Source of the DNA: CAVXHV01 sp963761445 | Lineage (GTDB): Bacteria > Planctomycetota > Planctomycetia > Isosphaerales > Isosphaeraceae | Direction: 5' to 3' | NCBI GenBank assembly: GCA_963761445.1 | Contig: CAVXHV010000004.1 | Coordinates: 3,410,001 to 3,474,000 of the forward strand | DNA length: 64,000 bases | Shown here: piece by piece, positions 49,164 through 59,500 of the stretch | How positions within the stretch are numbered: the stretch's first letter is position 1 | Layout of the letters: every line of letters begins with the position of its first letter | Program-made: the position numbers and the translations under genes | Notes under the pieces: generated by a model | The model's input: the letters and a program-made list of their open reading frames with translations, nothing else | Told to the model about the DNA's origin: nothing | The model's database searches: none

Positions 49164-52100
49164 TCATCTTCCCGGCACGACCTCGATGGGCTCGGCACGC
49201 CAGAGCTTGACGGCGCCGTCGTGACTGCACGAGGCCAGTACCAAGCCGTCGGGCGAGAAGGCCAGCGCGTTGACCTGCGCGTCGTGGCCGGTCACGGTGA
49301 GGACTTCCTGTCCGGTGGTGATGTCCCATAGGCGAATGACCTTGTCTTGTCCGGAGGCCGTCAAGTAATGGCCGTCGCGCGTGAACGCCAGGCAGCGTAG
49401 CTGATCGGCGGCGGAATAGATATTCAGTACGAGATCGCCCGTTTGTTGATTCCAGAGCTTGATCTGACCGTCGTCGCCCGCCGCGGCAAGAAGCGTGCCG
49501 CCCGGCGCAAAGGCAACCGCGTTGACATTGGCGCCGTGCTGCCGTGTGAGTTGTAGCTCTCCAGTGGCTGCGTCCCATATCTTCACGGTCGCGTCACACG
49601 ACCCTGAGGCCAGACGAGCTGAGTCGGGGCTGAAGGCGACCGAGGCCAGCCTGGTGGAGTGACCTGAGAGAACGGCGCGGCTCGAATAATCGGCCGTGTT
49701 CCAGAGGCGAACGGAGCCGTCGTCGCCCGCGGTGGCCAGCAGTTTTCCGTCGGGGCTGAACGCAACGCAACGGACATATCCGTCGTGGCCGGGCAGAGTG
49801 GCAATCAACCTTCGCGACGCAACATCCCAGACCAGGGCATTTGCGTTCTCGGGCGTTCCGGAATCCAGGCTCGAAGAGGCGAGGAAGCGGCCGTCGGGGC
49901 TGAAGGCCAGAGAGGCGACCGTGGCGGTGTGGGCCTTCCAGTCGGCGAGAAGGCGCCCGGAAGCGGGATCCCAGAGCTTGATCGTCTCACGCTCATCGGT
50001 GTCGTCGCTGCCGGTGGCGAGCACCTTGCCATCCGGCGAGAAGGCAGCGGACCACGCCTCGTCAGTGTGTCCGCGCAAGGCGTCGGGCGAAGAAGGAGGG
50101 TCGAGACGCCAGATCCTCGGCTTCGTTCCGCCGGTGACAACCAGCGATCGGCTCTGGGGAATGAACGTCACGCTGTCGAGATCGTGCCGGCCGGGAAAGA
50201 CGTTGACCCTTCGCATCGAAGCAAGGTCCCAGACCTCGGCGGGCTGAGTCTCGCCCGGGTTCGGGTCAATCACAATCGCCAGCATCGTTTCATCCGACGA
50301 GAAAGAGAGCGCACAGCCACGCAGTGAGTAATCTCCGTTTCCTCGATCCAGGATCGCTTTTTCCTGGCGCGACGGATTGAACACGGTCACATGTGCGCGG
50401 TCGTCCACGACCGCGAGATAGGACCCTCGGGGGCTGATGCCCAAGAGGACGCCGCTGGCCGACGGCAAGATGGCCTGGGCGCGACTGGAGCCGGCTTCCC
50501 ACGAGTGCAGGCGATTGAGGCTCGTGCGCGCCGCGAGCACACACGCGTCGTCGGAAAAACCGAACAGATTCACAACCTCGCCGCTTTTCATTCCCGAGCT
50601 GTTCAGAACAACCTTGACCTCACCGGTCCACGGGTCGTATATCGTCAACGTGCTGCCATTCCATGCGGCAATCGATCGCCCGACGCCTTTGTATCGTGGA
50701 TGACATACGAGCCCTTTCTAGTCGTCCAGAGGTGGGGCTTGTTCTGGGGTTCGGCGATCGTCCACGTCCGGATCACGTAGGTGCCGTCCGCACGCGACGC
50801 GAGCATCAGAAGCCGCCTTCCCTCCGGGTGGAACGCACAGGCGACGAGGTTCTCCGGCGCCTCGCCCCGGAACTGGCTCATCCGCTGCCCGGAGGCGGTT
50901 TCATAAACTTCAACGTGGGGAACCGACGATACCTGCGGAGCAACTGCGAGGTATCGGCCATCGGCCGAGAGGCACAGTTCGGGCTCGTGGTCTCTGCTTC
51001 TGGAAGCGGTGATCGCGGTGCGCGGCTTCTCCGGGTCCAACCCGGGCCCGAGCGGCCACACCAGGATCTTGCCCATGATGTCGCGTGTGACGAGGGTGCT
51101 TCCGTCGGCGGAAACCACCGGAGGCGCCACCCTCGCTTCGTGCCCCCAGAGCTGGGTGAACTCCCAAGTGGCCTGGCGCCAGAGATAGCCCCAGGCGAAG
51201 TCCGCTCGGTCGGCAGCGAGCTCGGGCTTGATCTCGTGAAGAATGTCCTGGGCCAGCTCGAGCTGGCGGACGTCGAGCGCCTCGCGGGCGCGACGAAGGC
51301 TCGCAGCGTAGCGGTGCCGGTCGGCCTGATGCTGGCGATCCTGGGCGACGCGGCGCGATCGATCAGCCTCCCGCTCCTTCGCGTCGGCGCGGGCGATCTG
51401 CGTCTCGAGCCGCCGGTTGTGCCAGGAGAGCCAGCTCGCCCACGCGGCGACTCCGCTCACCAGGCCGCAGCCGAGCAGGATCACCAGCGACAGCAACGCC
51501 GCCACCGCCGGACGGCGCCGCGCCCAGGCGAGGCCACGCTGCCAGAGCGGAACCGGCCGGCCCAGAATCGGACGACCATCAATGAACCGTGCGAGATCAT
51601 CACGTAGCGCCGCGGCCGTCGCATAGCGGCCCGACGGCTCGCGGGCCATCGCCTTCAAGACGATCGTGTCGAGAGCCGCGGGAATCGACCGGTTCAGCCT
51701 GCGCGGAGAGCGCACCTCCTCCTGGGCAATCCGCCGCAAGACCTCCTGGCGATCGTCGCCGGCAATCGCGGGGCGCAAGGTCAACAGCTCGTAGAGCGTG
51801 GCCCCGAGCGAATAAACATCGCTTGATTCATCAAGCATCCGGCGCTTTCCCAGGGCTTGCTCCGGGCTCATGAAACGCAAGGTGCCCAGCACGTCGCCCG
51901 TCATGGTCAGGCTGCTTTCGCCCGGAATGCGAGCGAGACCGAAGTCGGTCACCCAGAGGTGGCCCGTTCGATCGATGAGCAGGTTGGAGGGCTTGATGTC
52001 GCGGTGCAAGATGCCGCGCCCGTGGGCGTGATCGAGCGCATCGGCAGCCTGGATTCCAAACCGGGCGATCGTGCGGATGAAGCTCTGTCTGGGTCCCGAC

Positions 52101-52825
52101 GAACTGTCGGATCCGCCTCGCCGCCGTGAGGTGACAAGAGGTCGGACATCGGATTTGGCTGCTTTGTCAACGGGCTCGGGCACCGGAGAGAATTGCCCCG
52201 AAGCCAGAGCCCGAGTCAGCTCGGAGACCGTGGATGCTGCGGCGAGGTCGACGCCGTCCAGTTGCCGCATCTCGCGAATGACCTGGGATAGCGTGTGCCC
52301 TTCGATGAACTGCATCGCAAAGAAGGGGACGCCGCGCTCGGTGCCGACAGCGAACACCGGCACGATATTCGGATGATGGAGCGCAGCGGCGGCCTGCGCC
52401 TCGATCTGGAACCTCTGAAGCTGGCGCGCGTCAAGCGCCGCAGCGGCCGGCAAGACCTTGAGTGCGACCCGGCGCTTGAGGGAAATCTGGTAGCCCTCGT
52501 AGACAACACCCATGCCGCCGCGGCCGACTTCGCGCACCAACCTGTAGTCGCCGAGACAGCCGAGAAGAGCGATCGGGTCGGAGGCAGGTTCGTCCCGGGC
52601 GGCTTCGCGATGCAGGGGGCCCTCCATCCGGGCCATCAGTGAGAAAGCGGGGAGCATCCTACGGAGCGCCTCAGCCTGCTCGGGATGCTCTCTACCAAGC
52701 TCCGCCCAGTCGATTTGCTGCCCCTCCCGAATGCGCACGGCGAGCTCGGCGGCCCACTCGACCAGGAGCGCTTCGTCCTCGCTTTCGGGCTCGTCGACGG
52801 GCTCGGCCTCGAAGCCATTACTCAT
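49164..52825 (-). CDS. Transmembrane Ser/Thr protein kinase with WD40 repeats, one frameshift
   Basis: ATG 52825 overlaps the stop of the sigma-factor gene by 4 bp. The N-terminal part to about 50695 has ALLVEWAAELAVRIREGQQI, kinase motifs GRGGMGVVYEGYQ, VALKVLP, HRDIKPSN, DFG and GTLRFMSPEQ, a Ser/Thr kinase insert, a membrane helix (VAALLSLVILLGCGLVSGV) and the first half of the sensor. A one-base shift near 50695 changes the frame, and the remaining WD40 repeats continue to 49164 (for example SGHSTRLASVAFSPDSARLA). About ten blades are visible in total, fewer regular than in the other two. The tail lacks the shared DLxFP motif and ends in VVPGR. Confidence 0.85.
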
Positions 52826-53469
52826 CGCTTTAGCTCGCCGGCATCATGGGATTCGATCAGTTTCCGGATTCGCTCCATGGCCCGGAAATGCCGGACCTTG
52901 GCGGCATTTTCGGTGATGCCCAGCGCGGCGGCGATCTCGGCGAACGAAAGCTCCTCCAGGTAGCACATCACGAGGACCTCACGGTCGTTGGGGCCAAGGC
53001 GGTCGAGCACTTCGCGGAGCCGGCAAGCTTGCTCGTCGCGGACCAGCCGCTGGCTGGGTGATGTACCGCTCGAAGCAAGCCGGTCAGCCAGAAGCGAGGC
53101 GGATTCGTCGGGCAACGGGAGATCCAGCCGCTCGGTACGCGTGACATCCCGCTTCTGGGTGCCCAGATGGTGGCGATGGCACTGAATGATCCGCTCGGAG
53201 GCAAGCCGGCGGAGCCATGGATAAAAGGGCAGGGGGCGGTCGCGAATGAAGTCATCGAGCTTGCGGCTGGCGTCGGCCAGGGCTTCCTGGACGACGTCCG
53301 AAGGGTCAACCAGTGGAGCGAGACGGCGGTCCAGGCGGATGGCGACCATCCGCCGCAGGCGATCGCGATGGCGCGTAAGCAACTGCTCGAGCGCGGGCAG
53401 ACCCGCCGCACCGCCCCCCGCGCACCGGAGCAATTCCTCGGTTTCGGCGTCTTCGAACGAGTTCCCCAC
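52822..53469 (-). CDS. ECF RNA polymerase sigma factor, STK-associated type
   Basis: This gene gives 215 residues from GTG 53469, chosen because the family starts near EDAETEELLRCAGGG and AGGAG lies about 14 bp upstream; the frame is open further upstream into 21-bp repeats with no family match. Region 2 reads LVDPSDVVQEALADASRKL and RPLPFYPWLRRLASERI. Region 4 reads DREVLVMCYLEELSFAEIAA and ENAAKVRHFRAMERIRKL. The stop overlaps the start of the Ser/Thr kinase gene by 4 bp, so the two are translationally coupled, as for the planctomycete ECF class whose sigma factors are controlled by kinase phosphorylation. No anti-sigma factor gene is adjacent. Confidence 0.88.
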   Translation of the reverse strand: MGNSFEDAETEELLRCAGGGAAGLPALEQLLTRHRDRLRRMVAIRLDRRLAPLVDPSDVVQEALADASRKLDDFIRDRPLPFYPWLRRLASERIIQCHRHHLGTQKRDVTRTERLDLPLPDESASLLADRLASSGTSPSQRLVRDEQACRLREVLDRLGPNDREVLVMCYLEELSFAEIAAALGITENAAKVRHFRAMERIRKLIESHDAGELKR

Positions 53470-53606
53470 GAACGACCCGCTGCTCCTCTTCCTGCGAAAT
53501 ACCTCACCATGGTTACAGCTTGGTCGATCATACCGGCATTTTTGGTCAAGTGCGCGATCTTTCAGCTCCGGTTGGAGGCGCCAGGTTGACGCGGCCCGGC
53601 CAACGG

Positions 53607-53669
53607 CAACGCCTCGGGTTTCCAAAGCAACGCCTTGGGTTTCCGATGCACCGCCCCGGGTTCCCACCG
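53607..53669. repeat. Three tandem 21-bp repeats
   Basis: Imperfect copies at 53607-53627, 53628-53648 and 53649-53669 (CAACGCCTCGGGTTTCCAAAG type) lie upstream of the sigma-factor start. They look like a small minisatellite. Confidence 0.7.
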
Positions 53670-53817
53670 AGACGTCATGATTGGAACGGTGTGGCAAGGC
53701 ATGTTGTACAGGTCAGACTTTCGATCAGCCTGACGCGAATTTGCTCCTCGAGTTTCGGGTTCTCGCCTTTGTTCTTGCTCGCGCCGCGCACCCGCCGGCG
53801 CACGCATCTCCTCTACC

Positions 53818-53945
53818 AACATGATCTGCAAAAACTGCGATCCAGTTGCCAAGAGAAAAAAGAATTCGTCCGTTTCGAGTCGGTATTCCTCCTCCCGCCG
53901 TGGGGAGGTGCCGCCGCAGGTGGCGGAGGAGGCCGGCACAGGCGG
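53818..53945. repeat. Dispersed repeat module A
   Basis: AACATGATCTGCAAAAACTG through the CGTTTCGAGTCGGTATTCC part matches the reverse complement of about 24690-24820, and its first ~80 bp match 55890-55960. Part of the shared sequence is a GC-rich run rich in CGCCG. Confidence 0.6.
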
Positions 53946-54000
53946 AAGCCCCGCGCGGTCCAACGGCATTTGGTTGACGCCTGATTGCATCCCGCCGCCG

Positions 54001-54170
54001 TTGGCTTCGTTTTCGACGTGATTGGCTTCGTTTTTGACTTTGTCAAGTCCCCAATCGATACTCATTTTCGCTCAAACCTCAACAATCTCTTGGTCTTGTG
54101 TCTTGAACATGTTTTTCCAAAATTGGCTTCGTTCGGCGCATTCCGCGGTGCATTGAATTGTCAAATCCCC
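54001..54170 (-). repeat. Dispersed repeat module B, copy 2
   Basis: Inverted relative to 25311-25480, at roughly 85-90% identity by eye. It directly precedes the palindrome array, as copy 1 directly neighbours the solo palindrome. Confidence 0.75.
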
Positions 54171-54178
54171 CCAAGCAG

Positions 54179-54931
54179 GTCAGGCTTTAGCCTGACAATC
54201 TCCCCAAAAGTAGGTCAGGCTTCAGCCTGACAATCTCCCCAAAAGTAGGTCAGGCTTCAGCCTGACAATCTCCCCCAAAAGTAGGTCAGGCTTCAGCCTG
54301 ACAATCTCCCCAAAAGTAGGTCAGGCTTCAGCCTGACAATCTCCCCAAAAGTAGGTCAGGCTTCAGCCTGACAATCTCCCCCAAAAGTAGGTCAGGCTTC
54401 AGCCTGACAATCTCCCCAAAAGTAGGTCAGGCTTCAGCCTGACAATCTCCCCCAAAAGTAGGTCAGGCTTCAGCCTGACAATCTCCCCAAAAGTAGGTCA
54501 GGCTTCAGCCTCTCCCCAAAAGTAGGTCAGGCTTCAGCCTGACAATCTCCCCAAAAGTAGGTCAGGCTTCAGCCTGACAATCTCCCCAAAAGTAGGTCAG
54601 GCTTCAGCCTGACAATCTCCCCAAAAGTAGGTCAGGCTTCAGCCTGACAATCTCCCCAAAAGTAGGTCAGGCTTCAGCCTGACAATCTCCCCAAAAGTAG
54701 GTCAGGCTTCAGCCTGACAATCTCCCCAAAAGTAGGTCAGGCTTCAGCCTGACAATCTCCCCCAAAAGTAGGTCAGGCTTCAGCCTGACAATCTCCCCAA
54801 AAGTAGGTCAGGCTTCAGCCTGACAATCTCCCCAAAAGTAGGTCAGGCTTCAGCCTGACAATCTCCCCCAAAAGTAGGTCAGGCTTCAGCCTGACAATCT
54901 CCCCCAAAAGTAGGTCAGGCTTCAGCCTGAC
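54179..54931. repeat. 22-copy tandem array of a 35-bp palindromic unit
   Basis: Each unit has the 8-bp inverted repeat GTCAGGCT-TC-AGCCTGAC followed by AATCTCCCCAAAAGTAG; spacing is 35 bp, or 36 where an extra C is present. There are 22 palindromes; the first has TT in the centre, and the tenth (about 54501-54512) has lost the last bases (GACAA). Both repeat and linker are constant, so it is not a CRISPR. Solo or degenerate copies occur at 25283-25300, 55058-55075 and 56073-56091. Confidence 0.9.
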
Positions 54932-55044
54932 AATCGCCCCTCGTCGACGAGCCGATGGACACAGTTTCGCCGCTCGGCTCTGCTCGCAGCGAGCGGAGCG
55001 AAAGGCGACGACGGACGATCGCCGCGCCGCCGGAGCGTATGAAG

Positions 55045-55420
55045 CGCCCACGAGTAGGTCAGGCTTTAGCCTGACGATTTCCCCGCGCCCAGGTCTTAAC
55101 TGAAGCGCCGAGCCATCACCAGGTAAAGCTCCCACGGCCGGGGTCAATATCTCGGTCATCTGGCCAACCGCCAGGTCGATCGTGCGGCGCCGATAACATT
55201 GGATCGCCTTGCGGACCCTTCTTTCGCCCACCGGAAATCCGTTCGCCGTGGCACCCCCCGGTGCTCGCCCGCGCGGCGATGGGCACACTCTGCGCAACCG
55301 CAAACCGTCGGGGAGGTGCCGCAGTCGGCCGAGAGGGCCGGGCGCCCGCTCCGTCCGGCGATCCCTCGAAGTGGTTGCGAGTACGGGCACAAATACGAGT
55401 ATGTGTAGTGAACAAGAGAC
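55045..55420 (-). pseudogene. Second decayed copy of the helix-turn-helix-like gene (module C)
   Basis: The reverse strand reads, in pieces of different frames, GVPRRTDFRWAKEGSARR and CYRRRTIDLAVGQMTE, which parallel APRRTAFRWAKDGSARR and CRTSHLAVGRMNK at 24996-25318. It includes the solo palindrome at 55058-55075. Frames are broken several times, so no product is expected. Confidence 0.4.
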
Positions 55421-56523
55421 GAACCTGGTGATGGCAGTTTTGGGCCGTTCACTGCCACGGGTGTTGCAATCGCCGGAGAACGCCCACGTCAGATCCGATC
55501 CTCCCCTGTCGATTCGACATGCGGAACGAGGTTCTCCACCTATAATGAACAAAAGAACACATCCAATTGTGGCAGTAAATGGCAGTGATTCGGGTGTTTT
55601 TCGAGCATCCGTACACTGGTGTAAATCGGCCGGTCTCAGACGCGCCCAGTGGTGGTCCTGCGTCGTGTTTCTCCCTTCGCCCTCACCTCGGGGGTCGAGT
55701 TCGTTTTGTATATTCGCCTTTTCTCTTTTGTCCGCAAAGATTACGGGAACGGTCCGACGTGACTCCGATCGCAAGAATCGGTTGTCGATCAACTGCGGTT
55801 CGATCGATGGGATGAACACAGTCTCACTCAACCCCTCAACACGACGAGGCCCCGGTATGAAGACGCGACAACCGCGCACGTATCCGGCCTCTACAAGAAT
55901 GGTCTGCAAAAACCGCGATCCAGTTGCCAGAAGAAAAAAGAATTCGTCCTTTCCGAGTGGGCACTCTTTTCGCTCCGCGAAAGCGCGTCCCGGCCCCCAC
56001 GCCCACCCGTAGGTCACTGATAGTCGCCGTTCGCTCCGCGAAAGTGCGTCCCTTCCCCGCGCCGGCGCGTAGGTGAGGCTTCCAGCCTGACGATTACGTG
56101 CGCTGTTCTCGAAGCTTCCTACCAGGCCGACACCGATTTGACGCCGAGCTTGCGTCGGCCCCCCTCGCCCCCCCAACACAACGCACGCATCCCATGCGCA
56201 GGACGAAAAATTGCGGCGCGGTGTAACCTTCCTGCTCGATCCGCAGGAGTTGGCTTGTAGGCCAAGAAGAATCAGCGACGACCATGGCAACAGGATGGGC
56301 GACATGCTGCGACTCGGTGGTGCGTCGTTCGCCGCCGCGCCGTGAGCGGGCAAACTTCGGCGGAAACGGGAACCGAGGACGGAAGTTTCCATTCCGCCCC
56401 GCCGTCCACTGATCGAGACATCGCCTGCCACACTCCGCCCCGGTTCGCCGTTCGTTCGACACCGCCCCAGTCTGACAATATTGAGCTCAGCCCGAGATAC
56501 TCCAGGAAGGTGAGACCTCCGCG
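55421..56523. other. Non-coding stretch with repeat modules and paired TTCGCTCCGCGAA palindromes
   Basis: No supportable gene was seen. Contents: module D at about 55680-55765 (GTTCGTTTTGTATATTCGCC region, inverse of about 24500-24575); part of module A at about 55890-55960; two copies of TTCGCTCCGCGAA at 55969-55981 and 56030-56042, 61 bp apart with similar flanks; and a degenerate array palindrome at 56073-56091. A long minus-strand open frame across this region is produced by the repeats and is not taken as a gene. Confidence 0.5.
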
Positions 56524-59500
56524 ATGAACGACAACCCCGAGCATCACCGGAAGGCAAAGAGATCTCAACATTCCCGGCGCACGGCATCCCGGCCGCGAGC
56601 CCACGCCTTGAAGGCCTCGCTCGAATCGCTCGAAGCGCACACCCTGCTGGCAAAATACGCAGGTTTCGGGGAATTTGTCGAGTCGACGCTCCAGAGTCTC
56701 GACACGATTACCCAGACCACCACGGCCATGCCGCTGCCGGCAATCGGCTCGGCTCTCTCCAGTTACCTGCAACAAAACCCGCTGCTCCAGTCGCAAGCCC
56801 AGGCTGCCGGCGCGATCGACGACTCGACCGTCGACACCGCGACGGCAGAGGCCGCCTTGCTGCAAACCGCGCTCGGCGTTCCGGTGACTCCTGTTGGGGA
56901 TACGTTCGAGCTCGTGCTTGACGGCGGAACCAACTCAACTCCGCTCACGATCCCTGTCTCCGGGTTTGACGCCGGCCTGCCCGTCCTCGGCTTCACCGCC
57001 GCGAACAGCTTCAATGCACAGGCGAGCTACTCGCTGGATCTCACGGTCGGCACGACCGGGACAACCTCCGCGGGCTTCTTCGCCGAAGCGACGCGAGCAA
57101 ACAACGATCCGCTCGATTTGACCGTCACGCTGCCAAGCTCGGCGGTTCCCACGCTGGATGGAATGTACGGGCCCTTTCACGCCCAGGCAGCGCCAGAATC
57201 CGGGAGTGAACCTTCTTGGCCTCACGTACTCGATGAACCTCACGAACCAGACGTTCGCGAACGGTACGGCACTGGCGGCGAGCCCTGTGTTGAACGGCAG
57301 CGCAGGACCTGATGCTGGGCCTCAAACTCGGCTTCGCGGCGCTCAATTCGGCCGGGCTGAACCCGGAGCTGACCAGTGATTTCGAACTCGATTGGAAGTT
57401 CAGCAACAGCCCGGCCGAAGTCAGCTCCGTGGAGCAATTCGGAGAACCACCGACGGTTTCGCTCTCCAACGTTTCGATGGAACTCGGGCCCCTTCTGAAT
57501 AACGCGATCGAGCAGCTTCTGACCCCAATCCTCACCGACATCAAGCCGCTCGTGACTCTGGCGAATGTGTTCGGCACGCCCAATCCCTCGCTCCAGTCGC
57601 TGGGCACTCAGATCAACGGTTTGCTATCGGGCGTCGATGACTCGAGCAGCGGCGGACCGGACCAGGGGCCGACCCAGGCCATTCTGGATTTTCTGAACAA
57701 TCCCACACTCGACAACATGATCACGATCGGAGCCCAGGCGGCGCAGACCCTCGACCCATCCGATGCCAGTCTGTACGGCTACGCCGAAGACGTCGCTTCT
57801 GCCCTGGACAGCATCCACCAGATCGCCACTTTCGCCACCACGGTCGAGGGCTTTCAAGACCAGATACCTGAGTTCGGCTCATTCACGCTCGGGGGATCCG
57901 GGGTCAACGACCTGCGGACATTCGCCGCCGGCACGCTCTCGACGGTTCCAATCGTGAGCTCAAATCCAGCATCGAGCTCAAGTTTAAGCGCGATTGCCAA
58001 CGCGCTCGCGTGGCCCACGTCGCCTGGGCCTGATAACACACCGAATCCGTTTCAAGTCTCACTCAACGTCCCGATGCTCGATGACCCGGCGCTCGCATTC
58101 AACCTGCTCATGGGCGATACGAACGTCAAGATCGTTGAGCTGGATAGCAGCGTGTCACTCTCAAATGCCGCCGACATCACCCTCTACAGCCAGAATTTCG
58201 TGATCGGCATCGTACCGGTCAATTTCCAGATCGACTTCACCGTGCCGAATGTCGATTTCACGCTCGACATGGGACTTGACTCGAGCGGCCTGGCCACCGG
58301 TCAGCCATCGCAGGGCTTGTACGTGAACGCAGGCCCGAACGCGCCGCCGCTGTTCGACATGGACCCGACGCTCAAGATCCGGTTCGGCGTGGGCTGGGAT
58401 GAAGACCTGATCTCGATTGTTGCCGGAATCTCGGGAGACATCAAAGGAAGCTTCGACCTCTATTTTACCGGCGCGAACGACCAAGGGATTGCCTACCTCG
58501 ACGACCTGCCATCTTTCCCGCTCCAGGGCAATGGGCAAATCACGGCCAACCTGGCCCTCTTTTACAACACGCAATTCAATCTCACGCTCGCGGCGCTCGA
58601 GCAAACGCTGAAATCGGTATTCGAAATCTTCGTCGAGGCAAATCCGGCGAGCCTGGTCGCTGACAAACTTGCCAGTGCACTCGAGAACAGCAAGTACTTC
58701 CCCAAGTTCATACCTCCGGCCGCAGTCCAGGCACTCCTGGGCGATCCCAGCCAGAGCGTGCAAGCCGTGATCGCCGGCCTGCAAAGCGTCAAGTACCAGG
58801 CGACTCAGACTTTCCAGGACTTTATCTCGAACCCGACGCAAGCGCTTCAGAACCTGGGTGGCGATCTCAATCACGCCGGCAGCGAAGCTGCGAGCACTTA
58901 CCACAACGTGGTCAACACCGTGACGTCGTGCTGCAAGGGATTGGGCCTCGCGGACGATTCATCCTCCGATGGATCCGGCACGGATGTCGAGGGGAACCCG
59001 TTCTTCGATCAGGTGCTCTATCAGTTCACAGTCGGGCAGCCTGACGCTGCCACGAATATCGCGCTTGCGGACGGTAATACCACCACGACAACGGGGGAAC
59101 TCGCCACGCAAACCGGCGGTACGCTGACGCTCGACACGGGTCCGCTCGCAAACCAGCGAGGCGTCGATCCGACCGCCGCAAACGAATTCTATGTGATCCG
59201 ACCGACTGACCCGGGCAACCCGCGCGACGGCTCGGTCATTGTCTCCGCCTTCGGCACCACAGAAACATACACGGGCGTCTCGCTGATCGTCGGCACCTCC
59301 GGTAACGGGCAGGACGAGATCGACGCCACCGGGACGGGCGTTCCAGTCCAGTTCACAGCCGGCAGTGGCAACGACATGTTGATTGCTGGAAACGCCGGAG
59401 GAACTCTGACCGGCGGCGGGGGCAACGACACCTTGATCGGCGGCACGGGTAATGACTCGATCATCGGCGGGAGCGGGACTGACTCGATCGAGGGAGGCGG

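Noticed and set aside
54179..54931. CRISPR array
   Set aside because: The 16-17-bp linkers between palindromes are identical, not variable, and no cas gene is present.
54815..56653. 612-codon minus-strand open frame
   Set aside because: Its C-terminal part is the palindrome array read through (GEIVRLKPDLLL repeated) and the rest crosses repeat modules with no family pattern; composition is Arg/Ser/Pro-rich like other shadow frames.
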